Shown here: piece after piece, positions 47,670 through 55,944 of the stretch
Numbering within the stretch: position 1 is the first letter of the stretch
Layout: the number at the start of each line of letters is the position of its first letter
Source of the DNA: an uncultured Lysobacterales bacterium
GTDB lineage: Bacteria; Pseudomonadota; Gammaproteobacteria; Xanthomonadales; Xanthomonadaceae
Reading direction: 5' to 3'
Assembly: GCA_946886865.1 (NCBI GenBank)
Contig: CAMPJI010000005.1
Location: 1-63,324 of the forward strand
DNA: 63,324 nt
Translations under genes and position numbers: made by a program
Notes under the pieces: model-generated
The model's input: only the letters and a program-made list of their open reading frames with translations
Database searches by the model: none
What the model was told of the DNA's origin: nothing

Positions 47670-49409
47670 TCAGTCCCTGCCCGCCACCGCCTCCAACGCC
47701 GCCACCATCGCCGGCGCCGTCACCGGCCCGTCGAGCACCCAGACCTCGGCGCCGTGCGCCGGCACCTCGGCCGTCAACGTGCCGCCGGTCGCCACCTGCC
47801 GCGACTCGCCCGACAGCGCGGCGCGCCACGTACCCGGCTGCAGCATCGTGTCGATGGCAAACGAGGCCGGCGCATCGCCCTTGTTGAGCAGCACCAGTGC
47901 GACCTGTGCGGTGGCGCCGTCCTGCAGCACGCGGTAGAACGCGGCGCGGTCGCCCGCGAGTTCGACGTTGAGCTGCACGCCGCGTTGCAGCGCGGGCATG
48001 GTGCGGCGCACGTGGGCGATGCGCGTCAGCGCGCGGTGGATCGGGTGGCCGGCCGCCGCGTCCACGCGGTCCTGCCCGTAGTAGTTGCGGTTGCCGGCGT
48101 GTTCGGCGCGGCCGCGCATGAAGCCGGTTTCCGAGCCGTAGTAGACGACCGGGATCCCGCGCGCGGTGAACAGCCAGTGGTGCGCGTCGATGAAGCCCTC
48201 ATCGGATGCGTCCATCCGCGCCATGTCGTGGTTGTCGTAGAACGTCGCCAGCTCATACGGGTTGGCGTAGGGCCCATCCACCAGGTGCAGCGCCGGTGCC
48301 AGCCGCTCGAAGCCCAGCCGCTTGCGCCCGAACACCTCGTCCATCGCCTGCTTCATCGGGAAGTCGAGCACGCTGACTTCGCCGTGGCCGGGCTGCGTGT
48401 GCGTGGCGATCTTCGCGGCGTCGTAATCGAACGCCTCCCCGAACATGAAGAAGCCCGGATGCTCGGCGCGCACCCGGCGGGAAAACGCGTCCCAGAACGT
48501 GGGCGGCATCCACGCGATGGTGTCGATGCGGAAGGCGTCGGCGCCCTGCCCGATCCAGTGCAGGTAGGCGCGCGACAGGTACTCGAGCACCGCCGGGTTG
48601 GCTGCATTGAAGTCGCCCAGCTGCGCCAGGTTGCCATCGAAGATCGAGCCGGTCGCGCCGTCCACCGGGCCGGTGTCGTTGAAGAACGCGTGCAGCGGGG
48701 TGCCGGCGGGATCGAGCTGCGTCGGCGGCAGGTTCTGGTGGTCGGCAATCAACGTGCCGTCGCGGTCGTAGACCTCGCCGAACAGCGGCTGGTCGGACGG
48801 CATCGAGTACGCCGGCGACCCGTGGTTGCCGACGATGTCCAGCACCAGCTTCATGTCGCGGGCATGCACCGCGTCGGCCAGCCCGCGGAAGTCCAGGCCG
48901 TCGCTGGGCAGGTGCTCGTCGAGCTCGAAGAAGTTCACGCCCCAGTAGCCGTGGTAGCCGGTCTTGCCGCGGTCGCTGAGGATCGTGCCGCATCCGGGCT
49001 CGCTGCCACCGGTGAACGCCTCGTCCGGGTTGTCGACCACCGGCGTGATCCACACCGCACCAAAGCCCATGCCGCGGATGTAGTCGAGGTTGTCGACGAT
49101 GCCCCTGAAGTCGCCCCCCAGGTAACCGATGTTGCCGGCCACGCCGTCGCAGGGCGCGAGCGGTCGATCGAAGGTGCGATGCGCGCCGCCCTGTTCGCGC
49201 TGGTCGTTGGACGGATCGCCGTTGACGAAGCGGTCGGTGACGACGAAGTACACCGCGTTGGCGGCGAAAGGCTCGTCGGTGCCGACGTAGCGCGCGGCGG
49301 CCGGGACGTCCTGCACGCCGCCGGCAGGCCCGTGCGCGCAGGCGGCGAGCGCCCCAGCGAGGGCGGCGGCAAGAAGCAGGGGACGAAGCGGTCGGGTATC
49401 GGAAGTCAT
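47670..49409 (-). CDS. GH13 alpha-amylase / cyclomaltodextrin-glucanotransferase-like lipoprotein
   Basis: Envelope alpha-glucan hydrolase of 579 residues. A lipobox LAAC (Cys24) anchors it. VYFVVTDRFVNGDPSND is the CGTase-type start of the barrel. The nucleophile Asp is in AFRIDTIAW, acid/base Glu in FGEAFDYD and the third Asp in YDNHDMARM. A C-terminal beta domain follows. It is likely to release maltodextrins at the cell surface for the transporter encoded upstream. CGTase versus amylase activity cannot be told from the sequence. Confidence 0.9.
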   Translation of the reverse strand: MTSDTRPLRPLLLAAALAGALAACAHGPAGGVQDVPAAARYVGTDEPFAANAVYFVVTDRFVNGDPSNDQREQGGAHRTFDRPLAPCDGVAGNIGYLGGDFRGIVDNLDYIRGMGFGAVWITPVVDNPDEAFTGGSEPGCGTILSDRGKTGYHGYWGVNFFELDEHLPSDGLDFRGLADAVHARDMKLVLDIVGNHGSPAYSMPSDQPLFGEVYDRDGTLIADHQNLPPTQLDPAGTPLHAFFNDTGPVDGATGSIFDGNLAQLGDFNAANPAVLEYLSRAYLHWIGQGADAFRIDTIAWMPPTFWDAFSRRVRAEHPGFFMFGEAFDYDAAKIATHTQPGHGEVSVLDFPMKQAMDEVFGRKRLGFERLAPALHLVDGPYANPYELATFYDNHDMARMDASDEGFIDAHHWLFTARGIPVVYYGSETGFMRGRAEHAGNRNYYGQDRVDAAAGHPIHRALTRIAHVRRTMPALQRGVQLNVELAGDRAAFYRVLQDGATAQVALVLLNKGDAPASFAIDTMLQPGTWRAALSGESRQVATGGTLTAEVPAHGAEVWVLDGPVTAPAMVAALEAVAGRD

Positions 49410-49462
49410 TGCGTGTCCTGGGTCTGCGGCATTGGTGCGCCAAAGAGCCGTGGCTGTTGGCC

Positions 49463-49501
49463 CCTCCCCCTGCCTGCAGGGGGAGGTTGGGAGGGGGTGC
49501 T
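49463..49501 (+). repeat. 39-base repeat, copy 1 (G/C-run palindrome type)
   Basis: A 39-base element starting CCTCCCCCTGCCTGCAGGGG and ending GGGAGGGGGTGCT. It is identical to the copy at 54990-55028 and has the CCCCCTGC/GCAGGGGG palindrome at its 5' end. It lies in the 134-base gap between the amylase and MFS genes, where no gene is seen. Confidence 0.88.
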
Positions 49502-49543
49502 CTTCCAGCGCGTACACGTCACCGGCCATCAAGTCGGCACGGC

Positions 49544-51037
49544 CTACCGGGCCACCGGCACCGCGACGGCCGCCGCGGCCGGGTCGCGCACCCGCAGCAC
49601 GCACAGCCCGGCGACGATCAGGCTGACGCCGCCGATGGCGAGTGCGTTGATCGGCGCGCCACCGAGGAACGTCTTGAGCAGGAAGCCCAGCAGGCTGGCC
49701 GCCACCAGCTGCGGGATCACGATGAAGAAGTTGAAGATGCCCATGTACACGCCCATCTTCCGGGCGGGCAGGCTGTCCGACAGCAGCGCGTACGGCAGCG
49801 ACAGGATCGACGCCCAGGCGAAGCCGACGCCGGCCATCGACAGCAGCAGCCAGGCCGGGTCGCGGATCCACAGGAACGACAGCAGCCCCAGCCCGCCGAG
49901 CGTCACGTTGATGAGATGGCTGACGCGCAGGCCCCACCAGCGCACCATCCACGGGATGACGATCGCGGCCAGCGCAGCGAAACCGTTGTAGGCGGCAAAC
50001 AGCACGCCCACCCAGTTGGCCCCGGCGTTGTAGGCCGCCGATGACGTGTCGGTACTGCCGTAGTGCACTCCGGTCACGGCGCCGGTGGTGTAGATCCACA
50101 TCGCGAACAGCGCGAACCAGCTGAAGAACTGCACCACCGCCAGCTGCCGCATGGCCTGCGGCATGTCCTGCAGGTCGTCGAGGATGGCGGTGAAGGCATT
50201 GCCCCCGGTGAACGCGGTACGCAGCAGCAGTGCGACGCCGTAGGCGGCGATCAGGCCCGCCAGGATGTAGAGCTGACGGTCGAGCGCAAACACCGCGATG
50301 GCTGCGGCGCCGAGGACGCCCGCCAGCAGCCACGCCGTGCCGCTGCGGCGCGCACGCGCGCGGTCCAGCGGGCGGTGCACCAGCGGCGGCGCTTCGTCCC
50401 ATGCGTGCAGCTGCTCGGGCGTGTACTCGCGCGTGCGCAGTACCGTCCAGCCGACCGCCGTCACCAGCACCGCGCCGCCGAAGTAGAACGCGTAGCGCAC
50501 CGTGTCGGGCACCTCGCCGGGCGCGGCGGTGTTGGCCACGCCCACGCGCTCCAGGATGAAGGGCAGCATCGAGGCGATCACCGACCCCACGCCGATGAAG
50601 AAGCTCTGCATCGCGTAGCCGCTGGGGCGCTGGCGCACCGGCAGCTGGTCGCCGACGAACGCGCGGAACGGCTCCATCGCGATGTTGATCGACGCGTCCA
50701 GGATCCACAGCGTGCCGGCGGCGATCCACAGTGCCGGCGAGTTGGGCATCACCAGCAACGCCAGGGTGGCCAGCACCGCGCCGACCAGGAAGTACGGCCG
50801 CCGCCGGCCCAGCCCGGTCCAGGTGCGGTCGGACATGTAGCCCACGATGGGCTGCACGATCAGCCCCGTCAGCGGCGCGGCGATCCACAGCAGCGGGATC
50901 TGCTCCATGTCCGCGCCCAGCGTCTGGAAGATCCGGCTGACGTTGGCGTTCTGCAGCGCGAAGCCGAACTGGATGCCGAGGAAGCCGAAGCACATGTTCC
51001 AGATCTGCCAGAACGACAACTGCGGTTTGCGGGTCAT
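49544..51037 (-). CDS. MFS sugar transporter (maltose/maltodextrin type)
   Basis: Inner-membrane transporter, 497 residues, about 12 helices. QNANVSRIFQTLGA, PIVGYMSDRTWTGLGRRRPY and FFIGVGSVIASMLPF are typical of the SLC45/GPH-like sugar carriers found in xanthomonad starch loci. Start ATG 51037 with AAGGA about ten bases upstream; a -10-like TAGGAT at 51139-51144 on the minus strand. It is divergent from the alpha-glucosidase gene, with likely shared operators. Confidence 0.9.
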   Translation of the reverse strand: MTRKPQLSFWQIWNMCFGFLGIQFGFALQNANVSRIFQTLGADMEQIPLLWIAAPLTGLIVQPIVGYMSDRTWTGLGRRRPYFLVGAVLATLALLVMPNSPALWIAAGTLWILDASINIAMEPFRAFVGDQLPVRQRPSGYAMQSFFIGVGSVIASMLPFILERVGVANTAAPGEVPDTVRYAFYFGGAVLVTAVGWTVLRTREYTPEQLHAWDEAPPLVHRPLDRARARRSGTAWLLAGVLGAAAIAVFALDRQLYILAGLIAAYGVALLLRTAFTGGNAFTAILDDLQDMPQAMRQLAVVQFFSWFALFAMWIYTTGAVTGVHYGSTDTSSAAYNAGANWVGVLFAAYNGFAALAAIVIPWMVRWWGLRVSHLINVTLGGLGLLSFLWIRDPAWLLLSMAGVGFAWASILSLPYALLSDSLPARKMGVYMGIFNFFIVIPQLVAASLLGFLLKTFLGGAPINALAIGGVSLIVAGLCVLRVRDPAAAAVAVPVAR

Positions 51038-51173
51038 GCGGTGGTCCTTTTCTTGATCGGGCGGCCCGTGCCCACGGAGGGTGGGCACGGCGCGCGGATG
51101 CGGCGCGCCCTGCCCCCGCGTGGCCGGGCATGGCGGCCATCCTAGTCAGCCATCGCACTGCACCATGCCCGGA

Positions 51174-51187
51174 TGCAAACGTATTCA
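51174..51187. promoter_or_regulatory. Candidate LacI-type operator
   Basis: TGCAAACGTATTCA is symmetric at 10 of 14 positions around a central CG, as in LacI-family operators. It lies in the shared region between the MFS and glucosidase genes. Assignment to the LacI regulator at 46409 is inference. Confidence 0.35.
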
Positions 51188-51212
51188 CCGCCCGGCATGA
51201 CCGCCCGCACGC

Positions 51213-51228
51213 GTGTGCACCTGCACAC
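51213..51228. promoter_or_regulatory. Palindrome GTGTGCA-CC-TGCACAC
   Basis: Perfect 7-base arms with a two-base centre, about 40 bases before the alpha-glucosidase ATG. It could be an operator or a CRP-type site; the protein that binds it is unknown. Confidence 0.35.
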
Positions 51229-51266
51229 CGTGGAATAGTCCGCGTTCGATCGAATACGGCCCTGGA

Positions 51267-52886
51267 ATGGCGATGACGACACAGTGGTGGCACGGCGCGG
51301 TGATCTACCAGATCTATCCGCGCAGCTTCCTGGACACCGACGGCGATGGCGTGGGCGACCTGCCCGGCATCGTCGAGAAACTCGACTACGTGGCCAGCCT
51401 CGGCGTGGACGCGATCTGGATCTCGCCGTTCTTCAAGTCGCCGATGGCGGACTTCGGCTACGACATCGCCGACTACCGCGCCGTCGACCCGCTGTTCGGC
51501 ACGCTGGAGGACTTCGACCGGCTGCTGGACAAGGCGCATGGCCTGGGCATCAGGGTCATGATCGACCAGGTGCTGAGCCACACCTCCAGCCAGCACGCGT
51601 GGTTCCTGGAAAGCCGGGAGAGCCGCGACAACCCGAAGGCCGACTGGTACGTGTGGGCCGATCCGCGGCCTGACGGCACGCCGCCCAACAACTGGCTGTC
51701 GATCTTCGGCGGCGTGGCGTGGAAGTGGGAGCCGCGGCGCGAGCAGTACTACCTGCACAACTTCCTGGCCGCACAACCGGACCTCAACTTCCACTGCCCC
51801 GACGTGCAGCAGGCCACGCTGGACAACGTCGACTTCTGGCTGGCGCGCGGCGTCGACGGGCTGCGGCTGGACGCGATCAACTTCTGCTTCCACGACGCGC
51901 AGCTGCGCGACAACCCGCCCAAGCCGGCGCACCTGCGGGTGGGCCGCGGCTTCAGCGCCGACAACCCGTACGCGTACCAGTACCACCACTACAACAACAC
52001 GCGGCCGGAAACGCTGGTCTTCATGGAGCAGCTGCGCGCGCTGATGGACCGCCACCCCGGCTCGGCCGCGCTGGGCGAATTCTCGTCCGAGGATTCGCTG
52101 GCGACGATGGCCGAGTACGTCGGCGACACGCGCCTGCACATGGGCTACAGCTTCGAGCTGCTGACCGACGACTTCACCGTGGCCTACATCCGCGGCACGG
52201 TCGAGAACCTGGAGGCGAAGATGCCGCACGGCTGGCCGTGCTGGGCGATCTCCAACCACGACGTGCAGCGCGCGGTGACGCGCTGGGGCGGCGCGGATGC
52301 GTCCGACGACCTGGCCCGCCAGCTGGTCGCGCTGGTGTGCTCGCTGCGCGGTTCGGTGTGCCTGTACCAGGGCGAGGAACTCGGGCTGGGCGAAGCCGAT
52401 GTCCCGTTCGAATCGTTGCAGGATCCCTACGGCATTTCCTTCTGGCCCAACTTCAAGGGCCGCGACGGCTGCCGCACGCCGATGCCGTGGTCCAGTGACG
52501 GCCAGGCCGGTTTCAGCGCCGCGCCGCCGTGGCTGCCGATCCCGGCCGAGCACCGCGCGCGCAGCGTGCAGGCGCAGGAGGCCGACGACGGCTCGGTGCT
52601 CAACGCCACCCGGCGCTTCCTGCGCTGGCGCAAGCAGCACGCGGCGCTGGTGCACGGCGACATCGCGTTCCTGGACACGCCCGAGCCGGTGCTGGCGTTT
52701 ACGCGCACGCACGGTGGGCAGCGACTGCTGGTGGCCTTCAACCTCTCGGCCGAACCCGCGGCCTGCGCGCTACCGGAAGGCCTGGCCGCAACGGCGGTCG
52801 ACGACCACGGCCTACCCGCCGGCCACGTCGAAGCCGGCCGCCTGCACCTGCCGCCGCGCGGCGTGTACTACGCGACGCTGGGGTGA
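51267..52886 (+). CDS. GH13 alpha-glucosidase
   Basis: Hydrolyses maltose and short maltodextrins, 539 residues, with no signal peptide, so cytoplasmic. WWHGAVIYQIYPRSFLDTDG opens the barrel. Asp202 in DGLRLDAINF is the nucleophile, Glu in ALGEFSSEDSL the acid/base, and ISNHDVQR carries the third acid. ATG 51267 is used; ATG 51273 has better spacing from TGGA and would drop two residues. It is close to the GH13_23 enzymes of Xanthomonas. The GH97 gene follows after 50 bases. Confidence 0.94.
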   Translation: MAMTTQWWHGAVIYQIYPRSFLDTDGDGVGDLPGIVEKLDYVASLGVDAIWISPFFKSPMADFGYDIADYRAVDPLFGTLEDFDRLLDKAHGLGIRVMIDQVLSHTSSQHAWFLESRESRDNPKADWYVWADPRPDGTPPNNWLSIFGGVAWKWEPRREQYYLHNFLAAQPDLNFHCPDVQQATLDNVDFWLARGVDGLRLDAINFCFHDAQLRDNPPKPAHLRVGRGFSADNPYAYQYHHYNNTRPETLVFMEQLRALMDRHPGSAALGEFSSEDSLATMAEYVGDTRLHMGYSFELLTDDFTVAYIRGTVENLEAKMPHGWPCWAISNHDVQRAVTRWGGADASDDLARQLVALVCSLRGSVCLYQGEELGLGEADVPFESLQDPYGISFWPNFKGRDGCRTPMPWSSDGQAGFSAAPPWLPIPAEHRARSVQAQEADDGSVLNATRRFLRWRKQHAALVHGDIAFLDTPEPVLAFTRTHGGQRLLVAFNLSAEPAACALPEGLAATAVDDHGLPAGHVEAGRLHLPPRGVYYATLG

Positions 52887-52936
52887 CCGGCGCCCGTTGG
52901 TCCGCGTCGCCTCTGCCACCACAGGAACCCCGCCGC

Positions 52937-54958
52937 ATGCGCTTGCCTGCACTGAGCCTCCTCGCCCTCGCCGCGGCCACGCCGCTGGCGCACGCCGAAA
53001 CCGTTGTCGCGGTGTCCTCGCCCAACGGCGTGCTCACCGTCGAGCTGGACATCACCGAAGGCCGGCTGGCCTACCGCGTGCTGCGCTTCGGCGAGCCGGT
53101 GATCGGCGACTCGCGCATGGGCTTCCGCCTGCGCGGCAGCGGCACCATCGAGCGCAACCTCGAGGTCGCCGCCACCGCCACCGCGTCGCGCGACGACACC
53201 TGGGAGCAGCCGTGGGGCGAGAACCGTTTCGTGCGCGACCACCACGAGGAACTGCGCGCCACCGTGCGGGAGGCCATCGCGCCGCACCGCACCTTCGACG
53301 TGGTGTTCCGCGTGTTCGACGACGGCGTCGGCTTCCGCTATGCATTCCCCGAGCAGCCGGCCATGGCCGAAGCGGTCATCGACGACGAGCTGACCGAGTT
53401 CGTGATCGCCGAGCCGGCCACCGCGTGGTGGATCCCGGCCGGCGAGTGGAACCGCTACGAGTACCTCTACGACGCGACGCCGATCGAACAGGTCACCGCC
53501 GCGCATACGCCGATGACGCTGCGCACCGATGACGGCCTGCACGTGGCCATCCACGAGGCCGCGCTGGTCGACTATTCGGGCATGTGGCTGCGCCGCGCCG
53601 AAGGCCGCCGCTTCCGCACGCAGCTGTCGCCGGCCTCGGAGGGCTGGAAGGTCAAGCGCACGCTGCCGTTCCATACGCCGTGGCGGACGATCCAGATCGC
53701 CGACACCGCGCCCGCGCTGTATGCCTCCAGCGACCTGATCCTCAACCTCAACGAGCCCAACCGGCTGGGCGACGTCAGCTGGTTCGAGCCGGCCAAGTAC
53801 GTCGGCATCTGGTGGTCGCTGCACCTGGAGACCGAGAGCTGGGCGACCGGCGCCAGGCACGGCGCGACCACGCGCAACACGAAGCGCTACATCGACTTCG
53901 CCGCCGAACACGGCTTCCGCGGCGTGCTGGTGGAGGGCTGGAACCCGGGCTGGGACGGGCAGTGGTTCGGCAACGGCTACGACTTCGATTTCACGAAGGC
54001 GACGCCGGACTTCGACATCGAGGCGCTGTCGGCCTACGCGAAGGAACGCGGCGTGCACCTGATCGGCCACCACGAGACCGGATGCGCGGTCAGCCACTAC
54101 GAGGACCAGATGGACACGGCGTTCGCGATGAACGACCGGCTCGGCATCGACGTGGTCAAGACCGGTTATGTGTGCGATGCCGGCCAGATCGAGCGGCGCC
54201 TGCCCGACGGCAGCATCGCCCGCGAATGGCATGACGGCCAGTGGAACGTGAACCACCACCAGCGCGTGCTGGAGGCGGCGGCAAAACACCGGGTGGCGAT
54301 CAACGCGCACGAGCCGGTCAAGGACACCGGCCTGCGCCGCACCTGGCCGAACTGGGTCAGCCGCGAAGGCGCGCGCGGCATGGAGTACGCGGCGTGGGGC
54401 AACCCCACCAACCCGCCCGAGCACGAGACCGAGCTGCTGTTCACCCGCATGCTGTCCGGGCCGATGGACTTCACCCCCGGCATCCTCAGCCTGCAAGGCC
54501 GCGGCCAGGCCATCCAGACCACGCTGGCGAAGCAACTGGCGTTGTACGTCGTGCTCTACAGCCCGGTGCAGATGGCCGCGGACCTGCCGGAAAACTACGC
54601 CAAGTACATGGACGCGTTCCAGTTCATCAAGGACGTACCGGCGGACTGGACGCAGACGCGCGTGCTGATGGGCAAGATCGGCGACTACGCCGTGGTCGCC
54701 CGCCAGGACCGCGACAGCGCCGACTGGTACCTCGGTGCCGTGACCGACGAGCAGGGCCGTGCGTTGCAGGTGCCGCTGTCGTTCCTCGAGCCCGGCCGAC
54801 GCTACACCGCGCAGGTGTACCGCGACGGCGAGGGCGCGCACTGGGAGGACCAGCCGTTCGCCTTCGAGCGCGAGACGGTCGAGGTGACCAGCGCCGACGC
54901 GCTGCCGCTGCGGCTGGCCGCGGGCGGCGGGCAGGCGATCCGGTTCGTGGCGCGGTGA
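52937..54958 (+). CDS. GH97 alpha-glucosidase (SusB-like), exported
   Basis: Periplasmic glycoside hydrolase of family 97, 673 residues with a signal peptide ending AHAETV. The N-terminal beta-sandwich precedes a barrel with YVGIWWSLH, EGWNPGWDGQW, GHHETGCAVSHYE (Glu) and INAHEPVKDTGLRRTWPNW (Glu), which together match the inverting SusB type. It releases glucose from maltodextrins. It is probably co-transcribed with the GH13 glucosidase. No polymerase-blocking element lies between them. Confidence 0.95.
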   Translation: MRLPALSLLALAAATPLAHAETVVAVSSPNGVLTVELDITEGRLAYRVLRFGEPVIGDSRMGFRLRGSGTIERNLEVAATATASRDDTWEQPWGENRFVRDHHEELRATVREAIAPHRTFDVVFRVFDDGVGFRYAFPEQPAMAEAVIDDELTEFVIAEPATAWWIPAGEWNRYEYLYDATPIEQVTAAHTPMTLRTDDGLHVAIHEAALVDYSGMWLRRAEGRRFRTQLSPASEGWKVKRTLPFHTPWRTIQIADTAPALYASSDLILNLNEPNRLGDVSWFEPAKYVGIWWSLHLETESWATGARHGATTRNTKRYIDFAAEHGFRGVLVEGWNPGWDGQWFGNGYDFDFTKATPDFDIEALSAYAKERGVHLIGHHETGCAVSHYEDQMDTAFAMNDRLGIDVVKTGYVCDAGQIERRLPDGSIAREWHDGQWNVNHHQRVLEAAAKHRVAINAHEPVKDTGLRRTWPNWVSREGARGMEYAAWGNPTNPPEHETELLFTRMLSGPMDFTPGILSLQGRGQAIQTTLAKQLALYVVLYSPVQMAADLPENYAKYMDAFQFIKDVPADWTQTRVLMGKIGDYAVVARQDRDSADWYLGAVTDEQGRALQVPLSFLEPGRRYTAQVYRDGEGAHWEDQPFAFERETVEVTSADALPLRLAAGGGQAIRFVAR

Positions 54959-54989
54959 TGTCGGAGCAATGAAGCAGCCGCTCCTGGCT

Positions 54990-55028
54990 CCTCCCCCTGC
55001 CTGCAGGGGGAGGTTGGGAGGGGGTGCT
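54990..55028 (+). repeat. 39-base repeat, copy 2, followed by a diverged inverted copy
   Basis: It is identical to the element at 49463-49501 and in the same orientation. A shorter inverted relative (GGCACCCCTCCCCAACCC) begins at about 55072. The remaining bases of the 54959-55196 gap show no gene. Confidence 0.88.
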
Positions 55029-55196
55029 TTTCAAACGAGAAATACACCACGTTTTTCCCCCGTACGCGAAAGGCACCCCTCCCCAACCCGTCCGGCCCGC
55101 CGGCATAGCCGGCGTGCGTTCTGCGGGCCGCGAGCCGGTGGCTCGCAAGCAGCCCGCCTTACCCTCTGCAATCAGGGGAGGGAGTAGATAGAGCCG

Positions 55197-55904
55197 ATGC
55201 TCAACCCACGCCCGCACATCCAGCCCGTCGCCATCACGCCCGACCACACCGCCTGGGTGATCGACGACGCGCTGCTCGACCCCGACGCCTGGGTGCAGCG
55301 CGCGGCCACGCACGTCGACGCGTTCGAGGAGCAGCCGCACAACGCCTACCCGGGGCCGGAACTGCGCATGCCCGACGGCGTCACGGCCGCGCTCGATGCG
55401 TGGCTGGCCGACCACCTGCATTCACGCATCGGCCTGGCCAGCACGGTGCGCGGCCACAGCCGGCTGTCGATCGCCACGCGCGTGCCGTCCGAGTTGCAGC
55501 CGCGCCAGTGGCTGTGCCACCGCGACCGCCTCACCGACAGTCCCGGCCAACGCGTGCTCGCCACGGTGCTGTACCTGTTCCGCGACCCGGCACTGGGTGG
55601 CACGGCGTTCTTCGCGCCGCGGCGGGGCGAGCGCGACACCGCCGTGCTGGTGCACGAATCGGGCACGCTGCCGCCCGACGCGTTCACCGCGAAGTACGGC
55701 CTGGCGCCCGGCTACATGACCGCGACCAACCCGTGGTTCGAGAAACTCGCCTCCGTCGAGCCGCGCTACAACCGGCTGGTCGCCTACGACGGCGGTGCGC
55801 TGTGGCACTGCAGCGACATCGCCGCGCCGGAACGCCTGAGCGCCGATCCCACGCGCGGCCGCCTCACTCTCAACGGCTTCTTCGTCTGCACCCCGACCCT
55901 GTAG
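55197..55904 (+). CDS. DUF6445 family protein, 2OG-Fe(II) dioxygenase-like residues
   Basis: A 235-residue soluble protein of the DUF6445 family, often seen in xanthomonad carbohydrate loci. WLCHRDRLTD gives His108 and Asp110; GGALWHCSD gives His204; GRLTLNGFF gives Arg222. The double-stranded beta-helix-type strands TVLYLFRD and GGTAFF lie between. That set is what a 2-oxoglutarate Fe(II) dioxygenase needs, but activity is unproven. Its TAG stop is inside a REP-like unit. Confidence 0.82.
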   Translation: MLNPRPHIQPVAITPDHTAWVIDDALLDPDAWVQRAATHVDAFEEQPHNAYPGPELRMPDGVTAALDAWLADHLHSRIGLASTVRGHSRLSIATRVPSELQPRQWLCHRDRLTDSPGQRVLATVLYLFRDPALGGTAFFAPRRGERDTAVLVHESGTLPPDAFTAKYGLAPGYMTATNPWFEKLASVEPRYNRLVAYDGGALWHCSDIAAPERLSADPTRGRLTLNGFFVCTPTL

Positions 55905-55924
55905 GAGCGACGTGAGTCGCGACC
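55900..55924 (+). repeat. Single type-B REP-like unit between DUF6445 and esterase genes
   Basis: A GTAGGAGCGACGTGAG-type unit overlapping the DUF6445 stop codon (55902-55904) and ending 20 bases before the esterase ATG. It is the only unpaired copy in the window. Confidence 0.88.
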
Positions 55925-55944
55925 GCCATCCCCGGACCCGATCG

